Below, one piece after another: positions 1 through 8,438 of a stretch of 64,000 bases of DNA. The notes under the pieces were generated by a model, which worked only from the letters and a program-made list of their open reading frames with translations, made no database searches and was not told the DNA's origin. The stretch lies in contig OZ245731.1 of NCBI GenBank assembly GCA_965227155.1, forward strand, positions 2,480,001-2,544,000, read 5' to 3'. Source of the DNA: UBA6059 sp965227155 (GTDB taxonomy: Bacteria; Bacteroidota; Bacteroidia; Cytophagales; Cyclobacteriaceae). The position numbers were made by a program, and so were the translations under genes. Numbering within the stretch: the first letter of the stretch is position 1; each line of letters starts with the position of its first letter.

Positions 1-1124
1 TGGAAATAAGATAATACAATGTTGCCAAAGGTGAACAGCACAATACCGGTAGAGATTAAAGAATAAATAGCGCCGGTTCTTTTGGCCATAGTGGCTCTCA
101 GATATACATAAAAAGCATATATAATCAGAACCAGTAATACTGCCAGGTATGAACGAACTAAGAGACTGGAATAGTAGATAGGAGCCACAAGGGTGACTAC
201 AAAAAGAAGTGTGGAGATTCCTACTATGATTCTACACAAAGTCTTGGAAGATTCCTTTGGATAAAGCACATAAGTGTACTCAGCAAATAGGCCGACACTG
301 GCAAAAAGAGAAAAATATTCTAGTGTATATGTCAGCCAAAACGGAATTCCTGAGAAAATGGATTGGAGAAAATAATCATCAGTGCCGATGAGCCGGTAGC
401 CATAGGTGAAACAGAATAGCGAAAAATAAAGGATGGGTTTTTCATGCCGGCCGAATAGAAATAGTCCCAAAAAGAATAGCCCACCCATAAATAGACAGCC
501 TGTAAGGAAGAGGCTCTGAAATAGCTGACTTTTGTAGAGCTCTTGTATGACCTCAGGCTTGGCAATAAGGATGGGTTCTGCCATCCCGCCACGGCTATGC
601 GTGAAATTTGAAATTTGTATGATGAGCTCGACCGCATCGGTATCGGAGGTGTATTCCACCGTCTGTACACCCCAGTTAGGCTTGCTGGTTTCTTCGTCTT
701 TGCCCACAGTGCCCATAGCATATACCTGCTTTCCATTGGCATAGACGGCTATAGCAGAATATACATCCGGTATGAAAAGGCCAATGGGATAGCCTTTGTA
801 AGGCAATTGGATATTTAACCTGTAGGTGGCGTAGCCCTTAGAGCTAAGTGACAGTTTTTCGGAGGCTCCATCATTCCACAAGCAGGGCATGCAATGGTAA
901 TCGGCAGGTGTTTTTTGCGATAATTCATCTGATTGCAAGAGTTCCATCCACCAAAACTGCCACTCGCCTTGCAGTGGTAACGGTTCAGAAAAATCCCACG
1001 ATGATAGGTCTATCTTTCCTTTGGAAATGGAAGGAGGCTCTATTTGCTGGGCAATAATAGTATTCCGGGCTACCAATAGGGTAAAGCTCACAATGAGGAT
1101 TCGATAAGCCCAGCGTATTTTCAT
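1..1124 (-). CDS. 7TMR-DISM sensor protein, partial (C-terminus beyond window)
   Basis: The reverse strand is open from an ATG at 1124 to the window edge, giving at least 374 residues. Residues 1-25 look like a signal peptide ending ...IIAQ. Residues about 30-185 form a soluble sensory domain of the 7TMR-DISM extracellular type. From about residue 200 there is a run of hydrophobic helices beginning LTGCLFMGGLFFLGL. This layout and several stretches are very like the hybrid kinase at 47994-50348 (shared LTGCL.MGGLFFLGL and LYPKE.SK), so I infer that a histidine kinase or other output domain follows outside the window. It probably senses a periplasmic ligand. A promoter-like sequence lies just upstream at 1139-1169. 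The output domain cannot be seen. Confidence 0.85.
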   Translation of the reverse strand, partial: MKIRWAYRILIVSFTLLVARNTIIAQQIEPPSISKGKIDLSSWDFSEPLPLQGEWQFWWMELLQSDELSQKTPADYHCMPCLWNDGASEKLSLSSKGYATYRLNIQLPYKGYPIGLFIPDVYSAIAVYANGKQVYAMGTVGKDEETSKPNWGVQTVEYTSDTDAVELIIQISNFTHSRGGMAEPILIAKPEVIQELYKSQLFQSLFLTGCLFMGGLFFLGLFLFGRHEKPILYFSLFCFTYGYRLIGTDDYFLQSIFSGIPFWLTYTLEYFSLFASVGLFAEYTYVLYPKESSKTLCRIIVGISTLLFVVTLVAPIYYSSLLVRSYLAVLLVLIIYAFYVYLRATMAKRTGAIYSLISTGIVLFTFGNIVLSYF

Positions 1125-1138
1125 AATCAATAAGAGAA

Positions 1139-1169
1139 TAAAAATATTCACTTATTGATAGCTTAAAAA
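1139..1169 (-). promoter_or_regulatory. Putative Bacteroidota promoter for the 7TMR-DISM sensor
   Basis: On the reverse strand, TTTT (1166-1169) is followed after exactly 19 bases by TATTTTTA (1139-1146). This is one mismatch in each box from the Bacteroidota consensus TTTG-N19-TAnnTTTG. It sits 15 bases upstream of the ATG at 1124. It is a weak to moderate prediction in AT-rich sequence. Confidence 0.4.
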
Positions 1170-1236
1170 CTTTAAAAGACCTTATTTAGTGATTTTAACC
1201 AATTATGACTGTATGAGGGGAAATGAAGAGGAATGT

Positions 1237-2478
1237 ATGGTGCATTCTGATATTGCCACGCTAAAAAAAGTGATCGTACACCTGCCCGATGAAGGCATAG
1301 AATGGGTGACACCCACCAATAAAGATTTTCTGCTATACGATGATATCGTATATCTGCCGGCTATGATAGAGGAGCATAAAGTGCTGCAAAATTTACTTAA
1401 GGCTTTTGTCGGCAAGGAGAATGTGCTTGACATTGAGGACATGCTGGTAGAAGTGTTGCGAGATACCAATCGCAGATTGGAAATGATTCAGGCAGTAGAG
1501 GCATTGGAAAGCCTCGATAAAGATACCGTTCAGGTGCTACAAGACCTGGATTATACGGTGTTGGCCCAGGCATTGATTAGAGGATACAAAATGGATGGTA
1601 AGCCTATCATTACACCTTTACCAAATCTTATATTTACACGAGATATCGGCGCAATGGTAAACGATCATTTGTTGATTTGCCATGCCACAAAATCTCCCCG
1701 AAAAAGAGAAAACCTGATAACCTGGATGGTTTTGAGATACCATCCGCTTTTTGCTGATTTTAGGGAAAATGACAGATACCTGGATGTATCCGGCGATCTG
1801 CAAAACCTGATAAGTAATCTACAAAATGGTACCTACTCTGTAGAAGGTGGTGATATTAACATATTAAATGAGAACCACCTCATCATAGCCTGTAGTGAAA
1901 GAACAAATCTTGCTGCCTTACATCGATTAAGAGATATTGCTTTTGAGAAAAATGTGGTCGGTAAGTTCACAATCATTGATATTCCTAAAGAGGAGTATTG
2001 CATGCATATCGATACTATTTTCAGTCAGGTGGCTGAAAAGGATTTTGTCATTTTCGACAAGCTCTTAATGGATCCTGAGCAGGTTTCTATCACACAATAT
2101 TTACAAGGGCAGAAAGATCCTGTAAGCTTTAAAAATGTGGAGGAGCTATTGCTTGCTGAATACCCTGATGCCAGGTTTATTCATTGTGGTAACGGTCAGG
2201 CACCACACGATGAGCGAGAGCAGTGGACTATGGCCTGCAATACCGTTGCTTTAAAGCCGGGAGTGGCAATCACCTATGGCCGCAACACCAGAACCCTGGA
2301 GGCTTTTGAAGAAAAAGGCTATAAGACAGTTTTTGCTAGAGACCTGCTGGCAGCCATAGAGTCAGGTGTGTTGGACCCGGAAACCATCGAAAATACAATT
2401 ATTAGGATACCCGCCGGGGAATTAAGCCGTGGAGGTGGAGGCCCCCATTGCCTGACTTTCCCTATACATCGGGTATAG
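1237..2478 (+). CDS. Arginine deiminase-like amidinohydrolase
   Basis: This is a 413-residue guanidino-modifying (pentein fold) enzyme of the arginine deiminase type, which hydrolyses arginine to citrulline and ammonia. With the start at 1237, FTRD is at 133-136, EGGD at 203-206, MHID at 256-259 and the nucleophile Cys405 in GGGGPHC, all in the order and spacing of arginine deiminases. The reading frame is open upstream to a GTG at 1189 and an ATG at 1213. I prefer 1237 because the family begins about ten residues before the LKKVIVH strand. No ornithine carbamoyltransferase, carbamate kinase or arginine/ornithine antiporter is adjacent, so it is not in a classical arc operon and may be a biosynthetic or scavenging deiminase. 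The family is well supported; the exact substrate is inferred. Confidence 0.85.
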   Translation: MVHSDIATLKKVIVHLPDEGIEWVTPTNKDFLLYDDIVYLPAMIEEHKVLQNLLKAFVGKENVLDIEDMLVEVLRDTNRRLEMIQAVEALESLDKDTVQVLQDLDYTVLAQALIRGYKMDGKPIITPLPNLIFTRDIGAMVNDHLLICHATKSPRKRENLITWMVLRYHPLFADFRENDRYLDVSGDLQNLISNLQNGTYSVEGGDINILNENHLIIACSERTNLAALHRLRDIAFEKNVVGKFTIIDIPKEEYCMHIDTIFSQVAEKDFVIFDKLLMDPEQVSITQYLQGQKDPVSFKNVEELLLAEYPDARFIHCGNGQAPHDEREQWTMACNTVALKPGVAITYGRNTRTLEAFEEKGYKTVFARDLLAAIESGVLDPETIENTIIRIPAGELSRGGGGPHCLTFPIHRV

Positions 2479-2479
2479 C

Positions 2480-3472
2480 CTAAAGGTACCTGGATAATTG
2501 ACTGTTTTCGGCCTCCTGCTGAAGCCTGCTTCTGTCAACAGGCACCACACCAAGATGCTCACACACCAGACCCCCTCCCAAATTAGCCAATGCAGCTATG
2601 AAGCGAGGGGGTAATTGAAGGGCCAGGCACAGACCAGCGATGCTGATAACTGTATCACCGGCACCTGACACATCTGCAATGCTGCGCTTGTGTGCAGGTA
2701 TATGATGTTTCTCCTGATCACCGGCTATATATATGCCATGCTCTGATAAGGTTACCATGCCCAGCTGATAGCTAAGTTGAGTTTGCAGGGTACTTATTGC
2801 CTCTTCGATACCAATTTCATCATCAGCTTCGAGCTCAATTTTTAAGCCTTCCTTGAGTTCTTTTAGGTTTGGCTTAAACAAGGTGACACCCTTATAATCC
2901 ATGAAGTTCTTTTTCTTGGGATCTACAGCTGTTGGTACTGACTTTTGGCGGGCATAAGCCACCGTTTCAGTGATAAGTGAAGGGTTAATGCACCCTTTAT
3001 CGTAATCCTCAAATATCACCAGGTCGCTTACATCGATCAAAGACTGAATGTGCTGCAGCATGGTTTTCTGTTCCAGCGGGTTCAGATCTTTGGTGCTTTC
3101 ACTGTCGATGCGGAGCATATGCTGAGAACCGGACAAAATCCTGTTTTTCACCGTAGTAACGCGGTGTTCACTTTTAATGATACCCCTTGTAGAAATATTG
3201 CTCTGCTTGAGGAGATCCAGAAAAATGTCAGCTTCCAGATCATCCCCGACAATTGAGCAAAGAATTGGCTCAGCACCGAGCGAAGCGATATTAAGCGCAA
3301 CATTGGCAGCCCCACCGAGGCGTTTTTCCCTTTTACTCACATTTACAATGGGTACCGGGGCTTCCGGTGAAATTCTACTTACTTTACCATATACGTAGCT
3401 ATCGATCATCACATCACCGATGATCAACACCTTCAGTTTCTTAAAAGAATCAAATATGGTAGATAAAGCCAT
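2480..3472 (-). CDS. PfkB-family sugar kinase, RfaE1/HldE N-domain type
   Basis: This 330-residue ribokinase-fold protein begins with LIIGDVMIDSYVYGKVSRISPEAP, written in part here, which is the signature of the kinase half of HldE (D-glycero-beta-D-manno-heptose-7-phosphate kinase). GGAANVA follows at about residue 54, and the catalytic DVSGAGD motif is at about 264-270. It has no nucleotidyltransferase half, so it is a stand-alone kinase. The likely role is phosphorylating heptose 7-phosphate at C1 for lipopolysaccharide-type glycans. It starts 2 bases after the stop of the aminotransferase gene (3475-4671), so the two are probably cotranscribed. It converges with the arginine deiminase gene, with a 1-base gap. 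Another PfkB sugar specificity cannot be excluded. Confidence 0.8.
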   Translation of the reverse strand: MALSTIFDSFKKLKVLIIGDVMIDSYVYGKVSRISPEAPVPIVNVSKREKRLGGAANVALNIASLGAEPILCSIVGDDLEADIFLDLLKQSNISTRGIIKSEHRVTTVKNRILSGSQHMLRIDSESTKDLNPLEQKTMLQHIQSLIDVSDLVIFEDYDKGCINPSLITETVAYARQKSVPTAVDPKKKNFMDYKGVTLFKPNLKELKEGLKIELEADDEIGIEEAISTLQTQLSYQLGMVTLSEHGIYIAGDQEKHHIPAHKRSIADVSGAGDTVISIAGLCLALQLPPRFIAALANLGGGLVCEHLGVVPVDRSRLQQEAENSQLSRYL

Positions 3473-3474
3473 TA

Positions 3475-4671
3475 TTACTTGAATTTTGAGAGCAGATCAG
3501 CAATTCGTTTGATCGCCTCCCTAAGGTTTTCTTCTGAAGCTGCGTAAGATAATCTCACACAATTTGGGTCACCAAATGCCTCGCCGGTCACCAGACTTAC
3601 ATGTGCCTTCTCAAGGATATATAGGCAGAGATGGCTGGCATCTTTGATGGTAACCTCACCATCGGATTTTCCGAAGTAATGGCTTACATCGGGGAAGAAG
3701 TAAAATGCACCTTTTGGTACATTCACCTTTACACCGGGGATTTCCTTCAACAATTCATAAACGATCTCTCTTCTTTGCAGATAGGCTTTTGCCATATCAA
3801 TAGTCGGTTGCAGGTCGCTGGAAAGTGCAGTGAGGGCAGCCCTTTGTGCAATGGAGCAGTTGGCTGAGGTTATTTGCCCCTGCATTTTATTGCAGGCCTT
3901 GGCAATCCATGTAGGTGCACCAATGTAGCCTACGCGCCAGCCCGTCATGGCAAAGCCTTTGGCAAATCCATTAACGGTGATCGTACGCTCGTGCATGCCT
4001 TCCAAAGAGGCGATACTGCAATGATTGCCTGTGTAATTGATATGCTCATAGATCTCATCTGAGATCACAAAAAGGTTATCGTGTTTTTTTACTACTTCCG
4101 CGATTTCTGTAAGCTCCTCTTTTGTAAATACAGATCCGGTAGGATTACAGGGAGAGCTGAATATGATGAGCTTAGTCTTTTCTGTTATCGCCTCTTCCAG
4201 TTGCTTTGCGGTGGCCTTGAAGTCATTTTCGATACCTCCATGCACAAATACAGGCACTCCTTCAGTAAGGTTCACTATAGCGGTATAGCTTACCCAGTAG
4301 GGCGCAAAAATGATCACCTCATCTCCCGGATTTACCAGAGAGTACATCACATTGGCAATAGATTGCTTTGCACCATTAGACACCACAATGTCATTCACAC
4401 CATAGCTCAATCCATTTTCACGTTTAAATTTATCAACGATGGCCTGGCGAAGGTCTAAATAACCGTTTACGGGTGGATAGGCAAAATATTTACCTTCATC
4501 GATTGCAGCTTTGGCACCTTCCTGAATATGCTTAGGTGTTTTGAAATCCGGTTCTCCAAGACTTAGGCTAATTACATTGATGCCTTTTTCCTTAAATTCA
4601 CGGGCTTTGGCTGCCATAGCCAATGTGGCAGACTCTTCTAAATTGGCTATACGGTTTGAAATATTTTGCAT
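3475..4671 (-). CDS. Class I pyridoxal-phosphate aminotransferase (aspartate aminotransferase type)
   Basis: This is a 398-residue fold-type I aminotransferase. The PLP-binding lysine is Lys238 in NGFAKGFAMTGWRVGY. The NPTG motif at 176-179 and SDEIYEHI at 204-211 contribute further cofactor contacts, and the C-terminal SYAAS arginine region RLSYA is present. Length and motifs match the AspB/AspC Ib subgroup, which transfers amino groups between aspartate and 2-oxoglutarate. It is the first gene of a likely two-gene operon with the sugar kinase downstream. A TAATTTTG box lies about 30 bases before its start. Specificity could include aromatic amino acids or kynurenine. Confidence 0.9.
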   Translation of the reverse strand: MQNISNRIANLEESATLAMAAKAREFKEKGINVISLSLGEPDFKTPKHIQEGAKAAIDEGKYFAYPPVNGYLDLRQAIVDKFKRENGLSYGVNDIVVSNGAKQSIANVMYSLVNPGDEVIIFAPYWVSYTAIVNLTEGVPVFVHGGIENDFKATAKQLEEAITEKTKLIIFSSPCNPTGSVFTKEELTEIAEVVKKHDNLFVISDEIYEHINYTGNHCSIASLEGMHERTITVNGFAKGFAMTGWRVGYIGAPTWIAKACNKMQGQITSANCSIAQRAALTALSSDLQPTIDMAKAYLQRREIVYELLKEIPGVKVNVPKGAFYFFPDVSHYFGKSDGEVTIKDASHLCLYILEKAHVSLVTGEAFGDPNCVRLSYAASEENLREAIKRIADLLSKFK

Positions 4672-4702
4672 GAGATGAATGACTTATCGTATGAAATGGC
4701 GC

Positions 4703-4710
4703 CAAAATTA
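4703..4710 (-). promoter_or_regulatory. Putative -7 box for the aminotransferase-kinase operon
   Basis: The reverse strand reads TAATTTTG, an exact match to the Bacteroidota -7 consensus TAnnTTTG, 31 bases before the ATG at 4671. No good -33 TTTG lies 19 bases further upstream, so this is only half a promoter by inspection. Confidence 0.35.
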
Positions 4711-4812
4711 CATATTATGCTATTGACTTACTAATCTGATTTATCAATCGATTTGTGTATTTTGATGGTGTAAAATTTTCTCGATAAATACCTACCAATG
4801 ATTCATAACAGT

Positions 4813-5877
4813 ATGAAAAAGAATTTACTGCTACTACTCGTCATGTCTATACCGGTTTTTGGTGCAATGGCTCAATCGGCATTGACAGAAAATATCACAG
4901 TATCGGCTTACCTGGATAGTTATTACGCATATGATTTTTCCGAGCCGATTACTAAAGACCGGCCATATGTGACGCAGGCTGTCAGGCACAATGAGTTTAA
5001 TATCAACTGGGCCTTTGTGAAAGCTGAGTACGAGTCAGAGCAGGTACGGGCAAGTGTAGGCCTGCAAACGGGTACTTACGTGCAAAGCAACTATGCTGCC
5101 GAGCCCAATGACCTTACCAGAATGCTGTACGACACCTACGCTGGTTATAAACTTGGCGAGGGTGTTTGGCTGGATGTGGGTGTATTCGGTGGGCATACCG
5201 GGTATGAATCGCCATTGTCTATCGAAAATGAGGTATATACCCGTGCACTCGCTACTGAGTTTACACCCTATTATCAAACGGGTGCCCGGCTTACTGCAGA
5301 GCTTTCAGAAAAAGTAACGCTGACAGGCGTATTATTGAATGGCTGGCAAATCATACAGGAAACCAACGATGCAAAATCGTATGGTTTCAATTTGAATTTT
5401 GCCATCAGTGAGCAGTGGGAGGTCAACTATGGTAACCTGCTGGGTAATGAAGGAACAGCAGCCACCGGTTCCAAATACCGCATCTACAATCACTTTTATG
5501 TGAAGCATAGCCCCTCTGATAAATTCCATGTGATGCTTTCCTTAGATCATGGTATGCAGGAAGCATGGGATAGTGATGAATCTGCAAACTTCTTTTTTGC
5601 TACAGTAATTGCAGGATGGCAGGTGAGCGAAAAGGTTGATCTTGGCTTTAGATATGAGTATGTATCGGATGATGATGAAATATTGATCGGTACGGCTAAT
5701 AACTTAGGTTTTAATAATCAGATCGGATCGATCAGTGTCAATTTCAGGCCTGTTTCCAATATTGCATTGAGGTCAGAATTGAGAGTAGCCGGTGGAGAGG
5801 ACCTGCTGTATGAGGGAGAAGAAGGATTGTACAAGGGCACAAGTCAGTTTATAATAGGGATAGCTGTGAAGCTGTAG
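4813..5877 (+). CDS. Outer membrane beta-barrel porin-like protein
   Basis: This 354-residue protein starts with MKKNLLLLLVMSIPVFGAMAQ, read from 4813, a good signal peptide with Ala-Gln at the cleavage site. An in-frame ATG 15 bases upstream would put five extra residues before it. The mature part is made of alternating hydrophobic/polar strands rich in Tyr, Trp and Asp, with aromatic strand ends and a C-terminal hydrophobic strand (FIIGIAVKL). This fits the putative outer-membrane beta-barrel (BBP2/porin-like) family common in Bacteroidota. It would sit in the outer membrane; the transported solute is unknown. It stands alone, divergent from the aminotransferase operon and convergent with recR. 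Confidence 0.8.
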   Translation: MKKNLLLLLVMSIPVFGAMAQSALTENITVSAYLDSYYAYDFSEPITKDRPYVTQAVRHNEFNINWAFVKAEYESEQVRASVGLQTGTYVQSNYAAEPNDLTRMLYDTYAGYKLGEGVWLDVGVFGGHTGYESPLSIENEVYTRALATEFTPYYQTGARLTAELSEKVTLTGVLLNGWQIIQETNDAKSYGFNLNFAISEQWEVNYGNLLGNEGTAATGSKYRIYNHFYVKHSPSDKFHVMLSLDHGMQEAWDSDESANFFFATVIAGWQVSEKVDLGFRYEYVSDDDEILIGTANNLGFNNQIGSISVNFRPVSNIALRSELRVAGGEDLLYEGEEGLYKGTSQFIIGIAVKL

Positions 5878-5895
5878 TGGTGGCAATAAAGACCC

Positions 5896-6507
5896 TTAAT
5901 CACCCTGATACAATACCCGTGTAGCGATACTACGACCGAGCGTAATTTCATCGGTATATTCCAGCTCACCACCTACGGGAATACCTCTAGCGATGGTGGT
6001 TACCTTTACGCCCAATGGCTTTAGCTGCTTGGTAATGTAAAAGGCTGTGGTATCGCCTTCCATAGAAGCACTCAGAGCCAGAATCACCTCCTTGATTTCA
6101 GCCCTGTTTTCTTCGATGCGCTTAATCAGACTGGCAATATGGATATCATCAGGGCCAATTCCATCCATAGGTGAGATGATACCACCAAGCACATGAAACA
6201 TGCCATTGTATTGTCCTGTATTGCGAATGGCCAATACATCAGGCGTATCTTCTACGACACAAATCAGGCTGGTATCGGTATGCATCTTACGGCAGGTACA
6301 ATCCTCTGTGTCTGAGATTACATGGCATTCCTTACAGTAGCGGGTATCTGTACGAAGTTTGGTGAGTGCTTCAGTGAGAGATGTAGTCTCTCCTTCATCT
6401 TGCTTCAATAAAAATAAGGCCAATCTTAATGCAGTTTTGCGACCGATACCGGGAAGTTTGGCAATTTCCTCAACAGCATCCTCAATTAATCTCGAAGGAT
6501 ATTGCAT
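5896..6507 (-). CDS. recR: Recombination mediator protein RecR
   Basis: This 203-residue protein has the RecR order: an N-terminal helix-hairpin-helix with LPGIGRKTALRLA at residues 19-31, a four-cysteine zinc finger (CKECH...CTC, about 58-71), and a Toprim domain with VVEDTPDVLAI at about 84-94. RecR loads RecA at single-strand gaps with RecF and RecO. Length is normal for the family. It begins 4 bases after clpS ends, so the two are likely one transcript. Confidence 0.97.
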   Translation of the reverse strand: MQYPSRLIEDAVEEIAKLPGIGRKTALRLALFLLKQDEGETTSLTEALTKLRTDTRYCKECHVISDTEDCTCRKMHTDTSLICVVEDTPDVLAIRNTGQYNGMFHVLGGIISPMDGIGPDDIHIASLIKRIEENRAEIKEVILALSASMEGDTTAFYITKQLKPLGVKVTTIARGIPVGGELEYTDEITLGRSIATRVLYQGD

Positions 6508-6511
6508 TGAA

Positions 6512-6805
6512 TTAAACTATTGCTGCGTTGATGCCTGCGTCAAGGATGCCATCTTTCATCGGCTTGAGTGATTGATAAGGGCCTTTTTTCACTGCACATT
6601 TTCCTTTAAAATGTATGATATAGGTGCATTGCTCTGCCTGCACCTGATCATGCTTACAAACTTTCATCAATGTGCTGATCACATGGTCGAATGTATTAAC
6701 ATCATCATTAAATACGACCAGGTCTTTCATCTCCTCTGACCCGGCTTCATCCAATACTTCTACTTCCTCCAGTATTTCTTCCGAATGGTCAAAACCCAAT
6801 CCCAT
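6512..6805 (-). CDS. clpS: ATP-dependent Clp protease adaptor ClpS
   Basis: This is a 97-residue protein whose core (from about residue 28) carries the ClpS signature LVVFNDDVNTFDHV and the later IIHFKGKCAVKKG block that lines the N-degron pocket. A 25-residue acidic N-terminal extension precedes it and would reach into the Clp ATPase pore. ClpS delivers proteins with destabilising N-terminal residues to ClpA/ClpC-ClpP. No clp ATPase is adjacent, but clpC lies at 34061-36610 in the same window and is the probable partner. It is upstream of recR in an apparent operon. Confidence 0.93.
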   Translation of the reverse strand: MGLGFDHSEEILEEVEVLDEAGSEEMKDLVVFNDDVNTFDHVISTLMKVCKHDQVQAEQCTYIIHFKGKCAVKKGPYQSLKPMKDGILDAGINAAIV

Positions 6806-6933
6806 AGTTTCTAAACATTAATTAATTTGCGCTTCGCACGGTAAAATGATTCGTAAGGATACTAATTGCATCCACTCGCCGTGGCACCTTGTCTAACAAA
6901 ATTAAAGAATAAAGTTCCCTTATTGAAAAGTCC

Positions 6934-8367
6934 ATGAGTCCCATTTTAGTATTCGGTATTATCATCTGTTACTTCTTTTTGCTCATGGTGATTGCGCATT
7001 TCACCTCCAAAGGTGCTTCTTCGGTTGATTTCTTTACAGCCAATCGGCAATCTCCCTGGTACCTTGTGGCTTTCGGTATGATCGGTGCATCGCTTTCGGG
7101 CGTTACCTTTATCTCGGTACCAGGTGAAGTTGGGAATTCGCAGTTTGCTTATTTTCAGGTGGTTATTGGTTATTTGTTGGGCTACGCCGTGATCGCATTG
7201 ATTTTAATGCCGCTTTACTACAGGCTTAACCTCATATCGATCTATACCTATCTGGAGCAGCGATTTGGGTTTTGGTCGTACAAAACGGGCGCATTTTTCT
7301 TTTTGCTTTCGCGAATTGTCGGGAGTTCTTTTCGCCTATTCTTGGTGGCCGGTGTACTACAGTTGGCTTTCTTTGATGCCTATGGTATTCCCTTTTGGGT
7401 ATCAGTGCTTATTACCATTGCATTGATTTGGCTTTACACCTTTAGAGGAGGCATAAAAACCATTGTTTGGACGGATACACTGCAGACCCTCTTTATGATA
7501 CTTGCGGTAGTTTTTTCCATTTATTTCATTGCTGATGAGCTCTCACTTACCGTGGGTGATCTTGCCGCAAAAGTCCAGCAGAGTGATATGTCACGGATTT
7601 TCGTGTGGGATTGGCAGAGTGGACGAAACTTCTTCAAGCAGTTTTTTTCGGGTGCATTTATAGCTATTGTAATGACCGGACTGGATCAGGACATGATGCA
7701 GAAGAATCTGACTTGTCGCAACCTTGGGGAAGCTCAAAAGAATGTGTTTTGGTTTTGTATAGTACTGGTTATCGTAAACTTTTTGTTCCTTTCCCTGGGT
7801 GCTCTGCTCTATTTCTATGCCGATGCTATGGCTATTGCCCTGCCACAAAGAACCGACGATTTGTACCCACTTCTGGCAATCAGGCATTTCAGCTTGATTG
7901 GTGGGATACTGTTTCTGCTCGGCCTTACAGCAGCAGCCTATAGCAGTGCTGATTCGGCATTAACGGCATTGACAACCTCATTTTGTGTGGATTTTTTGGG
8001 TTTCAAAAAAGAAAATGAAGATCGCTTTAAGTCCATAAGAACACGGGTACACCTTGGATTTTCTCTGGTGATTTTTGTGGTCATACTTATTTTCCATGCC
8101 ATCAACGACCAAAGTGTCATCAATGCTGTATTCACGGCTGCAGGCTATACTTATGGGCCAATTTTAGGTTTATTTGCTTTTGGCATGTTCACATCCTGGG
8201 CAGTCAAGGACAAATGGGTGGTGCCTGTTTGTCTGCTTTCTCCATTGCTTTCTTACATCATTAATATCAACTCTGAGCAGCTGCTATTTGGCTATCGGTT
8301 TGGTTTTGAGATTTTGATCCTCAATGGATTACTAACCTTTACAGGCCTCTGGTTGATTCGAAAATAA
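6934..8367 (+). CDS. Sodium:solute symporter (SSS family)
   Basis: This 477-residue protein consists of about 13 hydrophobic helices with the SSS-family features: an N-terminal helix, then SGVTFISVPGEVG around residues 52-64, a YRL...YTYLEQRFG segment, and AAAYSSADSALTALTTSF at about 334-351, the sodium-site helix. It sits in the inner membrane and couples solute uptake to sodium entry. Bacteroidota paralogues transport sugars, sialic acid, iodide or vitamins, and nothing here fixes the substrate. It stands between the divergent recR-clpS operon and a same-strand lipoprotein gene 71 bases downstream. Confidence 0.92.
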   Translation: MSPILVFGIIICYFFLLMVIAHFTSKGASSVDFFTANRQSPWYLVAFGMIGASLSGVTFISVPGEVGNSQFAYFQVVIGYLLGYAVIALILMPLYYRLNLISIYTYLEQRFGFWSYKTGAFFFLLSRIVGSSFRLFLVAGVLQLAFFDAYGIPFWVSVLITIALIWLYTFRGGIKTIVWTDTLQTLFMILAVVFSIYFIADELSLTVGDLAAKVQQSDMSRIFVWDWQSGRNFFKQFFSGAFIAIVMTGLDQDMMQKNLTCRNLGEAQKNVFWFCIVLVIVNFLFLSLGALLYFYADAMAIALPQRTDDLYPLLAIRHFSLIGGILFLLGLTAAAYSSADSALTALTTSFCVDFLGFKKENEDRFKSIRTRVHLGFSLVIFVVILIFHAINDQSVINAVFTAAGYTYGPILGLFAFGMFTSWAVKDKWVVPVCLLSPLLSYIININSEQLLFGYRFGFEILILNGLLTFTGLWLIRK

Positions 8368-8438
8368 GCTTCTAAATTTGTGCGTCGTGCAATAGGGGAT
8401 TCCTAATGCTGTTTGTTAGCAGTAGAAACAACAGCATT

